A stretch of 64,000 bases of DNA, taken from contig NZ_VOHA01000006.1 in NCBI RefSeq assembly GCF_007859315.1, positions 362,651 to 426,650 of the forward strand, given 5' to 3'. This DNA is from Reyranella sp. CPCC 100927. GTDB lineage: Bacteria > Pseudomonadota > Alphaproteobacteria > Reyranellales > Reyranellaceae. Under the pieces are notes generated by a model. That model was not told the DNA's origin. It was given only the letters and a program-made list of their open reading frames with translations, and did no database searches. The translations under genes were made by a program, and so were the position numbers. Position 1 is the stretch's first letter. Every line of letters starts with the position of its first letter. This document shows positions 17,208 to 25,557 of the stretch, piece by piece.

Positions 17208-18173
17208 TTATTGGGGTTCTCGCCGCACAATCCTGTCGAAGAAGACTGCGGCGACGATGATCACCCCTGCGATCAGCGGGTGCCAATTCGAGTTGATGGC
17301 GAGAATGTTCGTCCCGTTGAGGATGAGGGTGAGCAGCACGGCGCCGATGAAGGTGCCGGCAACGGAGCCGACGCCGCCGAACAGCGACGTGCCTCCGATC
17401 AGGACTGCGGCGAGACTGGGCAGGAGCAGCGTCGAGCCCATGTCCGCATCGGCAGAATTCAGGCGGGCGAGGAAGACGACGGCAGCGAGTCCGGCTGTCG
17501 CCCCCGAGACCGTATAGACGACAAGCTGCAACCGCCGGACCGGAATGCCGGAAAGCTCGGCGGCCGTGGCGTTGGCGCCGATCGCATAGATTTGCTTGCC
17601 GTAGACCGTGTAGCGCATCAGCGCTACGCCGGCGGCAAGTACCGCCGCCATCAAATAGACCGGCACGGGGATGCCGAAGACGTAGCCGCTGCCAAGATGG
17701 CGGAACGCGGCGGGAAAACCACCGATCGTGCGGCCGGCCATGAAGTAATAGGTCAGGCCGTTGATGACCCACATCATGCCGTAGGTGGCGATGAAGGCGG
17801 GCAGCCGGAGCCGCGTGATGAGCAGGCCGTTGAGGACGCCGATGAAGGCGCCGACACCGACGCCCGCCGCGGCGCCCAGCCAGGGCGAGCCGGTCGCCTC
17901 GATCACCGATCCGGCGAGGCACCCCGAGAGCGCGATGTTGGCGCCGACCGACAGGTCGAGACCGCCGGTCAGGATCACCAGTGTCAATCCCGAGGACAGG
18001 AGGAACAGCAGGCTCGCCTGGCGCAGGACGTTGAGCATGTTGTTCGCGGTGAAGAACGCCTCGGACACCACGGTGAGGGCGATCGCGATCGCGCCGATGG
18101 CGAGAAGCCGAAAGGCGAGTTGCCTGGTGTTGTCGGACCAGAGCGACATGGATTGGACACTCTCGAGGCTCAT
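17208..18173 (-). CDS. Ribose-type ABC permease (RbsC-like), second copy
   Basis: This 321-residue inner-membrane permease of the BPD_transp_2 family has roughly eight to ten helices. The characteristic GLTLVILTGGLDLSVGANIAL motif and GATAGLAAVVFLARLNSA are present, as is IGGTSLFGGVGSVAGTFIGA near the C-terminus. Its start overlaps the stop of the upstream permease by 4 bases. Two different RbsC-like permeases, rather than one used twice, indicate a heterodimeric channel. Confidence 0.93.
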   Translation of the reverse strand: MSLESVQSMSLWSDNTRQLAFRLLAIGAIAIALTVVSEAFFTANNMLNVLRQASLLFLLSSGLTLVILTGGLDLSVGANIALSGCLAGSVIEATGSPWLGAAAGVGVGAFIGVLNGLLITRLRLPAFIATYGMMWVINGLTYYFMAGRTIGGFPAAFRHLGSGYVFGIPVPVYLMAAVLAAGVALMRYTVYGKQIYAIGANATAAELSGIPVRRLQLVVYTVSGATAGLAAVVFLARLNSADADMGSTLLLPSLAAVLIGGTSLFGGVGSVAGTFIGAVLLTLILNGTNILAINSNWHPLIAGVIIVAAVFFDRIVRREPQ

Positions 18174-19117
18174 CGTGCTTCGCTCCGGCGCCGATCGATG
18201 ATCATGGCTGCGATGACCATCAACCCGACGCTGGCGACCTGGGCGGCGGCGGGGATCGACAGCAGCGTGATGCCGCTGCGCAGCACGCTGATGGTGAGCA
18301 CGCCGAGCAGCGAGCCCACGAGCCAGCCTTGGCCGCGCTCGAACCGTGTTCCGCCAAGCGCCACCGCGGCGATGGCGTCGAATTCGAGCCCCAGCCCTGC
18401 GATCGGATGGCCGGCGCTCATCCGCCCGGCCATCAGCAGCGCAGTGAAACCGGCCATCGTGCCGCTCAGCGCATAGACCGCGATCAGGCCAGCCTGGATG
18501 CTGCGTCCGCCGAGCAGCAGCGCCTCGCGATTACCGCCCAGCGCGCGCACCGCCACGCCGAAACGCGAACGATAGAGCAGCCAATGAAAGACCGCATAGA
18601 GCAGGCCGGCATAGACGAGCGGCAGCGGCAGCGGGCCGATCGCTCCGTAGTACAGGTCGCTCAGGCTGGCCGGGATGCCCGTGACGCTCTGGCCGTCGCT
18701 CATCACCAGCGAGAGCCCTTGCGCAACGCCAAAGGCGCCGAGCGTGGCGACGAAAGGCGGGATGCCGAGGAAGGCGATCATGGTCCCGTTCGCCGCGCCG
18801 AAGATAAATCCGACGAACAGGCCGGTGCCGATGGCAGCGCCGAGCGAGCCTGTCGCCAGGGCGACCATGGCAATCGCCATCGATGCCAGGGAGGCGACCG
18901 CGCCGACCGAGAGGTCGAGCCCCTCGGTCAGGATCACCATCGTCATCGGCAGGGCGACGACGAGCAGGAACGCGGACTGGATGAGGATGTTGGTGAGGTT
19001 GCCGAGCGTCGAGAAGCCGGGACTCACCAGGGCGAACACGACCAGCAGGACGAGAAGCATGACGGCGACGCCAGGCACGGCGCGACGCCGTCTTGTCACG
19101 ACGAGACCGTCAGACAT
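18170..19117 (-). CDS. Ribose-type ABC permease (RbsC-like), first copy
   Basis: This 315-residue inner-membrane permease is related to but distinct from the following one. It has the same landmarks: LPMTMVILTEGLDLSVGAVASL, IAFLGIPPFVATLGAFGVAQG, and AVALGGTRFERGQGWLVGSLLG. It overlaps the ATPase gene by 8 bases at its start and the second permease by 4 bases at its end, which shows translational coupling in the operon. Confidence 0.93.
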   Translation of the reverse strand: MSDGLVVTRRRRAVPGVAVMLLVLLVVFALVSPGFSTLGNLTNILIQSAFLLVVALPMTMVILTEGLDLSVGAVASLASMAIAMVALATGSLGAAIGTGLFVGFIFGAANGTMIAFLGIPPFVATLGAFGVAQGLSLVMSDGQSVTGIPASLSDLYYGAIGPLPLPLVYAGLLYAVFHWLLYRSRFGVAVRALGGNREALLLGGRSIQAGLIAVYALSGTMAGFTALLMAGRMSAGHPIAGLGLEFDAIAAVALGGTRFERGQGWLVGSLLGVLTISVLRSGITLLSIPAAAQVASVGLMVIAAMIIDRRRSEAR

Positions 19118-20648
19118 GGTGTATCCCCAACCGAACGATGGCTTCTTCGCTGAGCTCCGTGCGCTTCAGCTCTCCGGCGATGCCGCCGTCCTTCATGACG
19201 TAGGCGCGGTCGCAGACATTCACGATTTCCGACTGCTCGGAGCTGATCATCAGGACGGCGGCACCAGCGACGACAAGTTCGTGGAGCAGGGCGAAGATCT
19301 CCGATTTGGCACCGATATCGATGCCGCGGGTCGGCTCGTCGAAGATGAAAAGCCGCGCACCGGTGGCAATCCACTTGCCGATGACGATCTTCTGCTGATT
19401 GCCGCCGGAGAGGCGGCTGACGCGCTGGGCGACGGATGGCGTCGCGATGCGCAGCCGCTCGACGAGGTCGTCGACGACGCGGTTGGCGGCGGCTGCGTTG
19501 ATCAGACGGCTGGGGAAGAGCTTCTCCAGCGCGGCCACGAGCAGGTTGTCCTTGACGCTGTGGATCAGCGACAGGCCTTCGGTCTTGCGGCTCTCGGGGA
19601 TGAAGGCGACGCCCATGCGGCTCGACGATTGCGGGTCGCCGGGCTTCCTCTTGCCGGCGATGCGGATGCTGCCCGCGGTAACGGGATCGACGCCGAATAC
19701 CGCGCGCGCGACCTCGGTGCGGCCGGAGCCGACGAGCCCGCACAGGCCAACGATCTCGCCGGCATGCACGACGAGGTTGATGTCGTGGATCCCGTTCGAG
19801 GACGACAGGTTCTCCACTTCGAGGATCGGCGCGCCGGGTGTCGTGGACACATGGCGTGTGTAGCTCTGGTCGACGAGCCGCCCGACCATCAGGCGCACGA
19901 GCTCGTCCGCTGACACGGCGCTGACCGGCATTGTCGCGACATTTTTGCCATCGCGCAGCACCGTCACCCGGTCGCCCAGCTCGAAGACCTCGGCCATCCG
20001 GTGGGAAATGTAGACGATGGCGACACCGCGCTGCTTGAGCTGGCGCATGATGGCGAAGAGCTGCTCGGACTCGCGGTCCGACAACGCCGCCGTCGGCTCG
20101 TCCATCACAAGGATGCGCGCGTCTTGCGACAGCGCCTTGGCGATCTCCACCATCTGCTGTTGGGCGATGCCGAGCCGGTGCACCGGCGTACGCGGATCGA
20201 TATCGAAGCCGATCCGCTCGAGGACGCGCCGGGCCGTCGCATATAGTTGAGCGTTATCGATCGAGCCCGGCAGGCGGCCTCTCGGCTCGCGGCCGAACAG
20301 GATATTGTGGGCGATGCTGAGGCACGGAACGAGCGAGAACTCCTGGAAGATGACGGCGACGCCGAGCCGGCGCGCATCGGCGACCGATCGCAGGTCGACG
20401 GGCTGGCCCGCGCTCAGGATCTCGCCGGAATCGCGCGGATGGGCGCCGCACAGCACCTTCATCAGCGAGGATTTGCCGGCGCCGTTCTCGCCGAGCAGCA
20501 TGTGCACCTCGCCCGGCCAGAGTGTCAGGCTGACATGGTCGAGCGCCTTGACACCGGGAAAGCTCTTGCAGATGTCGCGAAGCTCGAGCAGCGGGCGGCC
20601 TGGTCCCTGGTCCGAGGCCATCACAGCGGCCGTTTGAGGCGCGGTCAT
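19110..20648 (-). CDS. Ribose-type ABC ATPase (RbsA-like, two nucleotide-binding domains)
   Basis: This 512-residue cytoplasmic ATPase has two fused ABC domains. The first (residues about 22-255) has Walker A LGENGAGKSSLMK, the signature near LGIAQQQMVEIAKAL and Walker B ILVMDEPTAAL. The second (about 270-505) has the degenerate Walker A GLVGSGRTEVARAV normal for RbsA/MglA, then LSGGNQQKIVIGKWI and LFIFDEPTRGIDIG. It is the first gene of the ABC operon. Only one ABC domain is expected to hydrolyse ATP fully. A family-B repeat lies about 100 bases upstream. Confidence 0.94.
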   Translation of the reverse strand: MTAPQTAAVMASDQGPGRPLLELRDICKSFPGVKALDHVSLTLWPGEVHMLLGENGAGKSSLMKVLCGAHPRDSGEILSAGQPVDLRSVADARRLGVAVIFQEFSLVPCLSIAHNILFGREPRGRLPGSIDNAQLYATARRVLERIGFDIDPRTPVHRLGIAQQQMVEIAKALSQDARILVMDEPTAALSDRESEQLFAIMRQLKQRGVAIVYISHRMAEVFELGDRVTVLRDGKNVATMPVSAVSADELVRLMVGRLVDQSYTRHVSTTPGAPILEVENLSSSNGIHDINLVVHAGEIVGLCGLVGSGRTEVARAVFGVDPVTAGSIRIAGKRKPGDPQSSSRMGVAFIPESRKTEGLSLIHSVKDNLLVAALEKLFPSRLINAAAANRVVDDLVERLRIATPSVAQRVSRLSGGNQQKIVIGKWIATGARLFIFDEPTRGIDIGAKSEIFALLHELVVAGAAVLMISSEQSEIVNVCDRAYVMKDGGIAGELKRTELSEEAIVRLGIHHV

Positions 20649-20745
20649 GCGCGGCCCTCCCTAAGGCTCGATAGGCGTTCCGTCCGCGCTGGTCGGACGT
20701 CGTGTATTGGCTGTACCGACTATCGCTGGAGTGTGACTCAGGATC

Positions 20746-20831
20746 GTCATCCCGAGCGCAGCGAGGGATCTTCTGTAAGTGACGCACGGGTACGCCTGCA
20801 TCGAAAGATCCCTCGCTGCGCTCGGGATGAC
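20746..20831. repeat. Interspersed inverted repeat, family B, copy 2
   Basis: The 27-base perfect arms 20746-20772 and 20805-20831 share the core GAGCGCAGCGAGGGATCTT, which differs from the copy at 2993-3128 at a few positions in both arms, so base pairing is conserved. The loop is 32 bases. It lies between the deacetylase stop and the ABC ATPase start and could affect transcript ends. Confidence 0.9.
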
Positions 20832-20861
20832 AGCTGTATCTGGGACGCGTGATTCCGGGTG

Positions 20862-21761
20862 CTAGCCGGGCCGGGCATCACTCGGCGGCGGCACGACGGA
20901 CGCATAGTGGTCGGCGATCGCACCGGCCGTCGTGAACCAGACGGCGTCGCGATGCCGGGTGATGTGCTCGAGAAGCCGGCGGAACTGCTTCAGCCGGAAA
21001 GGCTGGCCGGCGATGAAGTTGTGAACGGTGATGCCGAAGACGAGCGGCTGTTGTTCCGACTGGCGCAGCATCTCGTCGAAATTGTCGATCGAGGTATCGG
21101 TGAAGTCGCGCGCCGTGCTGTCGTGGAAGATCATCGCCGGGATATCGTTGAGCTCGTGCGGGTAGGGGACGCTGAGCAGCGGGCCGGCCTCGGTCTTCAT
21201 CCACACGGGCTGGTCGTCCATCGGCCAGTCGAGCGTGTAGCGATAGCCTTCCTGCGCCAGCAGGTCCTCCGTGCAGACGTTCGCGTTGGCGCCCGGGCTC
21301 ATCCAGCCGCGCGGCGCCTTGCCCTCGTGCCGGCGAAACGCGTCCGTCGCCTCGCGGAGCAGGCGCCGCTCGTCTTCGCGCGACAAGCCGTTCTGATTCT
21401 CCGAATTGGTGCGGCCGTGGCCGACGATCTCGTCGCCGCGGGCGCGATGTGCCGCGACGAGCTCCGGGCAGTGTTCGTAGCAGGCGCTGTTGAGCAGCAC
21501 CGTCATCGGCAGCTGGAACGCATCGAAGAGCTCGATCAGCCGCCAGCTGCCGACCCGGTTTCCATATTCGCGCCATGACCAGTTGAAGTTGTTGGGATGG
21601 CTGTGGCCGGGTGTGAGCGGCGTACCCAGGCCGGCGGCGTTGTACGCGAAGCTCTCGACGCAGACCGCGACGTAAAAAGCGAGTCCGCGGCCCTCCGGCC
21701 AGGAGAATGTCGGACGGCTGACGATGGCCGAGTAGGGAAAGCGGTCATGGCTTGGCAGCAT
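20862..21761 (-). CDS. Polysaccharide-deacetylase-family protein, PuuE/allantoinase-like
   Basis: This 299-residue protein has the NodB-homology fold of the PuuE branch, which includes cofactor-independent allantoinases and other ring- or amide-hydrolysing enzymes. Family segments are LAFYVAVCVESFAYN, FNWSWREYGNRVGSWRL, GDEIVGHGRTNSENQ, and RGWMSPGANANVCTEDLL. Substrates other than allantoin are common in this branch. It lies downstream of the amidase, separated by a 302-base gap that holds a family-A repeat, so its transcription may be separate. Ureide or cyclic-amide catabolism together with the amidase is an inference from context. Confidence 0.85.
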   Translation of the reverse strand: MLPSHDRFPYSAIVSRPTFSWPEGRGLAFYVAVCVESFAYNAAGLGTPLTPGHSHPNNFNWSWREYGNRVGSWRLIELFDAFQLPMTVLLNSACYEHCPELVAAHRARGDEIVGHGRTNSENQNGLSREDERRLLREATDAFRRHEGKAPRGWMSPGANANVCTEDLLAQEGYRYTLDWPMDDQPVWMKTEAGPLLSVPYPHELNDIPAMIFHDSTARDFTDTSIDNFDEMLRQSEQQPLVFGITVHNFIAGQPFRLKQFRRLLEHITRHRDAVWFTTAGAIADHYASVVPPPSDARPG

Positions 21762-21896
21762 GGAGCGTCTCTGGACAATGGCTTGATGTTGATGCCGGTG
21801 ATCGTGCCGGGATCGCCTGGGCCGAAAAAGCGCCGCGCTCTAAAGGGATTTGTTAGCCGTGCTTTCAAATGCGCCGCTACCCATCACCGCACAAAG

Positions 21897-21982
21897 CCTT
21901 CATGGTGAGCTTGTCGAACCATGAAGGCAGCGCACGGCATTGGTGCGAGACGCTTCATGGTTCGACAAGCTCACCATGAAGC
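21897..21982. repeat. Interspersed inverted repeat, family A, copy 2
   Basis: The arms 21898-21927 and 21953-21982 repeat the structure at 165-250 with core GAGCTTGTCGAACC; here the inverted pair is perfect. The loop also resembles copy 1 (GCGCACG, then TTGGTGCGAGAC). The rest of the 302-base gap around it (21762-21896 and 21983-22063) shows no gene. Confidence 0.9.
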
Positions 21983-22063
21983 GTTGCTGCAGTGAAGAGT
22001 GCTCGATTTTGCCGGACAGCCTTGCGTCGCGGGCGGATGAGGGGCTGCACTGCAGCCTGGCGC

Positions 22064-23458
22064 CTACGAAACCGGCGGAAGTCGCCTGTGCCAATCCGTT
22101 TCGGTCTGGAGCGCTCGACCGGCCTTCAGGATTCCTGCCTCGTCGAAGGGACGGCCGACCAACTGTATGCTGATCGGCAGGCCCGACGCGTGAAAGCCCA
22201 CGGGGATCGACAGCGAGGGCAGGCCGAGGTAGCTGATCGGTCTCAGATACGTCACGAGTGCCGCGATCATGCTGTCGATCCGAGGCGAGCCGCCGACATC
22301 CGTCTCTGCGATCGTCGGCGTCGGCAGCGTGAGGCACGGCAGCGCCAGCACGTCGACAGACTCGAAGACACGCGCGCGGAATTCCCGCAGCGCGACGCCG
22401 CGATAGCGCAAGGCGTCGATGTAGGTCGTGGCGGGGATCGCCAGGCCGCGTGCGAGCCGCGCCTGCATCTGCTCCGAGAATGTCTCAGGTGCGCGGATGA
22501 GCCGCGTGCGGTATGCCGCCGAGATCTCGGCGGCCATGACGTGGAAGCCGGCGGCGTCATACGATGCCAGGTCCGGCATCGCCACCGGGATGATCTTGTA
22601 TCCGAGCGCGCCCAGTATGCCGAGGCTCTCGTCGATGGCGGCCGCGATGGCCGGGCTCACGTCGTGGGTGTCGAGGATTGGCGCGCCGATGCGAAGGGCC
22701 GACAGGTCGCCATTCGTGCCGCTGTGCACAGCGGGCTCGCCCGCATCCGCCAGGATGTCGAGCAGCAAGGCGCAGTCGGCGGCGCTGCGCGCGATGATGC
22801 CGACCGTATCCATGGAGAAGGAGCCGGGAATGGCGCCGGCCCGATCGATGCGATCCTGCGTGACCTTGAGGCCGGTCACCCCGCAGGCGGCGGCCGGAAG
22901 CCGAATGGAGCCTGCCGTATCCGAGCCGAGTGCGGCGAAGGACAACCTGGCGGCGACCGCGGCCGCCGGTCCGCTCGACGAGCCGCCGCTGATATGATCC
23001 GTGCGCCACGGATTGCGGCAGTGGCCGAGATGGTAGTTGTGACCGGTGGGGCCGTAGGCCAGCTCCGCCAGATGGAGCGTGCCGAACTGGATCGCGCCGG
23101 CGCTGTCGAGCCTGTGAAGCGCCGTGGCCGTTTCGGCCGGTGGTGCGAACGGCTCGGAAAGACCCGCCGAGCAGGGGGTGCCGGTACGGAAGAACATGTC
23201 TTTGTGGGCGAGCGGCACGCCGTGCAAAGGGCCGCGCAGCGCGCCGTGCGCGCGCTCCCTGTCGGCCGTCTTCGCCGCCGCCAGCGCACGCTCGCCATAG
23301 AGCGAGACGAAGGCGTTGAGCGCCGTGCCGAGCGTCGTTGCCCGCTCCAGCGTCGTCTCCATCAAGGCCGTCGCGGACACGTCGCCGTTGCGCAGCGCCG
23401 CGGCAATCTCGCCGAGGTCGAGCCGGCTCCATTCCGCCGTCAGCGCCGACGCCATCAT
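22064..23458 (-). CDS. Amidase (amidase-signature family, AtzE/GatA-like)
   Basis: This 464-residue hydrolase has the Ser-cisSer-Lys triad of the amidase signature family: Lys in VPLAHKDMFFRTGTP, the glycine-serine loop ISGGSSSGPAAAVAARL, and the nucleophile in GSDTAGSIRLPAAACG. The start at 23458 overlaps the stop of the 63-codon gene upstream as ATGA, so the two are coupled. Amidases with such a small preceding gene include AtzE, whose partner AtzG is needed for stability. The natural amide here is unknown; neighbours hint at a ureide, carbamate or cyclic amide. Confidence 0.92.
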   Translation of the reverse strand: MMASALTAEWSRLDLGEIAAALRNGDVSATALMETTLERATTLGTALNAFVSLYGERALAAAKTADRERAHGALRGPLHGVPLAHKDMFFRTGTPCSAGLSEPFAPPAETATALHRLDSAGAIQFGTLHLAELAYGPTGHNYHLGHCRNPWRTDHISGGSSSGPAAAVAARLSFAALGSDTAGSIRLPAAACGVTGLKVTQDRIDRAGAIPGSFSMDTVGIIARSAADCALLLDILADAGEPAVHSGTNGDLSALRIGAPILDTHDVSPAIAAAIDESLGILGALGYKIIPVAMPDLASYDAAGFHVMAAEISAAYRTRLIRAPETFSEQMQARLARGLAIPATTYIDALRYRGVALREFRARVFESVDVLALPCLTLPTPTIAETDVGGSPRIDSMIAALVTYLRPISYLGLPSLSIPVGFHASGLPISIQLVGRPFDEAGILKAGRALQTETDWHRRLPPVS

Positions 23459-23646
23459 CGCCCCCGCTTCAGTTCGGCAGCGAACCATGCGGGCTCGGCC
23501 GCTGCCGGGAGGTCGTCATAGGCCTTCTGTACGGCGGCCCGCTGGGCGGTCATGCCGGCCGCGAGCGCCGGTGCAGCCGCATCGGCCCGCGCGCCGAGAC
23601 CGTTCCATCGGAGCAGCGCCCGGGCGAGGGCTTCCGCATCGTTCAT
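23455..23646 (-). CDS. Small AtzG/GatC-like amidase partner (DUF4089-type)
   Basis: This 63-residue protein is predicted to be mostly helical and has no signal or membrane segment (ALARALLRWNGLGARADAAA). Its stop overlaps the amidase start by 4 bases. In cyanuric-acid pathways a protein of this size, AtzG, binds the amidase AtzE much as GatC binds GatA. Size, position, helical content and coupling match that arrangement. Sequence similarity is too weak by eye to be sure, so the family name is inferred from context. Confidence 0.6.
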   Translation of the reverse strand: MNDAEALARALLRWNGLGARADAAAPALAAGMTAQRAAVQKAYDDLPAAAEPAWFAAELKRGR

Positions 23647-23726
23647 TCCTTACCTCCCGACGGGCGCATTGCGCGGGTGCGTTTCGACCCCGCGCGGCGC
23701 GATCCGGTGTCGAGACAGGGCGTCGA

Positions 23727-24464
23727 TCAGGTCAGGCCGCCGTCGGCCAGGACCGTCCGTCCGGTAATCCAGCGCGCGTCGTCGGAGGCGAGAAAGGCGA
23801 TGATGTCGGCGATGTCCTGCGGCTCGCCCAGGCGCTTCAAGGGCGTGAGTGCCGCGAAGGCTGCCTTCTTCTCGGCTGGCATCTTGGCTGTCATGTCGGT
23901 GTGGGTGACAGCCGGTGCGACCGCATTGACGGTGATGTTCTTGGGGCCCAGCTCGATCGCCAGGGCCTGCGTCAACGTCGAGATGGCCGCCTTGCTCGCG
24001 GCATAGACGCCGGTGCCGTCGCGTGGCGCGAAGGCGCGCTGCGACGACAGGTTGACGATCCGGCCGCCCGATTCCGGAAAATGCGGCACCGCAGCCTGTG
24101 TGACCTGGAGGGTGCCCCAGACGTTGCTGTGGAATTGCTGCGCGAAGAACGAAAAGTCGATCTCGCCGAACGCCCGGGTGCCGGCCACGCCGGCATTGTT
24201 GACCAGGATGTCGATGCGCCCAAAAGCCTGCACGACATCACCGATCAGCCGCTGCACGGAAGCGTCGTCCTCGACCGCGACCTGGAAGGCGGCAGCCGTC
24301 CCCCGGCTATCGCGAATGGCGGCGACCACTTTCTCCGCACCGCCGCGGTTCTCCTTGTAGGCCACCGCCACGGCGGCACCGCGCGCGGCAAGTGTCCGTG
24401 CGGTGGCCGCGCCGATCCCGCGGGAGGCTCCCGTGACGAGCGCGACTTTCCCTTGATCACTCAT
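23727..24464 (-). CDS. SDR-family NAD(P)-dependent oxidoreductase
   Basis: This 245-residue classical short-chain dehydrogenase/reductase has the cofactor motif TGASRGIGAA near residues 12-21, NNAG in DILVNNAGVAG, and catalytic Ser and Tyr-x-x-x-Lys in IVNLSSQRAF and GVYAASKAA. The C-terminus WITGRTVLADGGLT is typical. The ATG at 24464 is preferred over an in-frame TTG two codons upstream. It is first on the minus strand, facing the LysR gene across 113 bp, and is followed after 80 bases by the AtzG-like gene and amidase, so it probably belongs to the same regulon. Confidence 0.93.
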   Translation of the reverse strand: MSDQGKVALVTGASRGIGAATARTLAARGAAVAVAYKENRGGAEKVVAAIRDSRGTAAAFQVAVEDDASVQRLIGDVVQAFGRIDILVNNAGVAGTRAFGEIDFSFFAQQFHSNVWGTLQVTQAAVPHFPESGGRIVNLSSQRAFAPRDGTGVYAASKAAISTLTQALAIELGPKNITVNAVAPAVTHTDMTAKMPAEKKAAFAALTPLKRLGEPQDIADIIAFLASDDARWITGRTVLADGGLT

Positions 24465-24577
24465 GTCCAATCTCCGACTGCCCGATGTCTCTTGGTGTCG
24501 GACGTTGCATCTTTCTCCGTTGCTACATAATCCCGTGAAAACTAACGTGACTTGTGAGCATCGCTAAAAGGTGGCGC

Positions 24578-25483
24578 ATGGATCGGCTGGTCAGCATGGG
24601 GGTGTTCGCCCGTGTCGTCGAAAGCGGCAGCCTGTCTGCCGTGGGCCGCGACCTCACCCTGTCGCCCGCCGCGGTGGGAAACCACATCCGCTCGCTCGAA
24701 GACTGGCTAGGCGCCCGGCTCCTGCATCGCACGACGCGCCGTCTCGCCTTGACCGAGGCGGGCGAGATCTTCCTCGAACGGGTGCATCGGATTCTCGACG
24801 AGACGGAGGAGGCGAAGCGCGCCGCGATCGAGCTGCAGGGAACGCCGCGCGGCGTGCTGCGCATCACCGTGCCCATCACCTTCGGCATGCACAAGCTCGG
24901 CCCGGTGATCGCGGACTATCTCGTCGCGAACCCCCAGATGCAGATCGATCTGACACTCAGCGACCGCACCGTCGACCTGCTCGAGGAGGGCTACGACGTG
25001 GCGATCAGGATCGGCAACCTCGTCGACTCCAGCCTGATCGCGCGGCGGCTCGCCGACATGCCGCTGATCCTGTGCGCCTCGCCGGACTATATCGAGCGGC
25101 ATGGCGAGCCGACGCTCCCCGAGGATCTCACCCGCCACCAGTGCCTCGTCTACACGCTGCGCCTGCCGAAGGGGCGCTGGACGTTCATCTCGCAAAGTGG
25201 CGAACGGAAGGCCGTCGACGTATCCGGGCGCATGCGGGCCTCGAACGGCGAGTTCCTGCGCGTGGCGGCCACCAAGGGCCTCGGCCTGACGCTGGCGCCC
25301 TGGTACGTCGTCGATGACGACATCCGTGCCGGCAGACTGATCCGCGTGCTGAGGGACTATCACACCGAGGGACCAGGGCTCTTCGCCGTCCATCCTTCGC
25401 GGCAGCGCGTGACGCTGAAAGTTCGCTCGTTCATCGACTATCTCGCGCAGCACATTCCGCCTCTTCTCCAGAAGAAGGCATAG
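24578..25483 (+). CDS. LysR-type transcriptional regulator
   Basis: This 301-residue LTTR has its winged helix-turn-helix at residues 1-60 (FARVVESGSLSAVGRDL, SPAAVGNHIRSLEDWLGARL) and the effector domain from about residue 90 (LQIDLTLSDRTVDLLEEGYD-type region). ATG 24578 follows AAAAGGTGG, better than the GTG at 24554. It is divergent from the SDR-amidase genes and likely regulates them. It converges with the IlvD-like gene, whose stop is 75 bases away. Confidence 0.92.
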   Translation: MDRLVSMGVFARVVESGSLSAVGRDLTLSPAAVGNHIRSLEDWLGARLLHRTTRRLALTEAGEIFLERVHRILDETEEAKRAAIELQGTPRGVLRITVPITFGMHKLGPVIADYLVANPQMQIDLTLSDRTVDLLEEGYDVAIRIGNLVDSSLIARRLADMPLILCASPDYIERHGEPTLPEDLTRHQCLVYTLRLPKGRWTFISQSGERKAVDVSGRMRASNGEFLRVAATKGLGLTLAPWYVVDDDIRAGRLIRVLRDYHTEGPGLFAVHPSRQRVTLKVRSFIDYLAQHIPPLLQKKA

Positions 25484-25557
25484 GCTGCGCACGCGGGTCG
25501 CCGGGGGCGTCCGCTTCCGGAACGCTCCCACGCGCATGATGCCATCGCGGCAGAATG

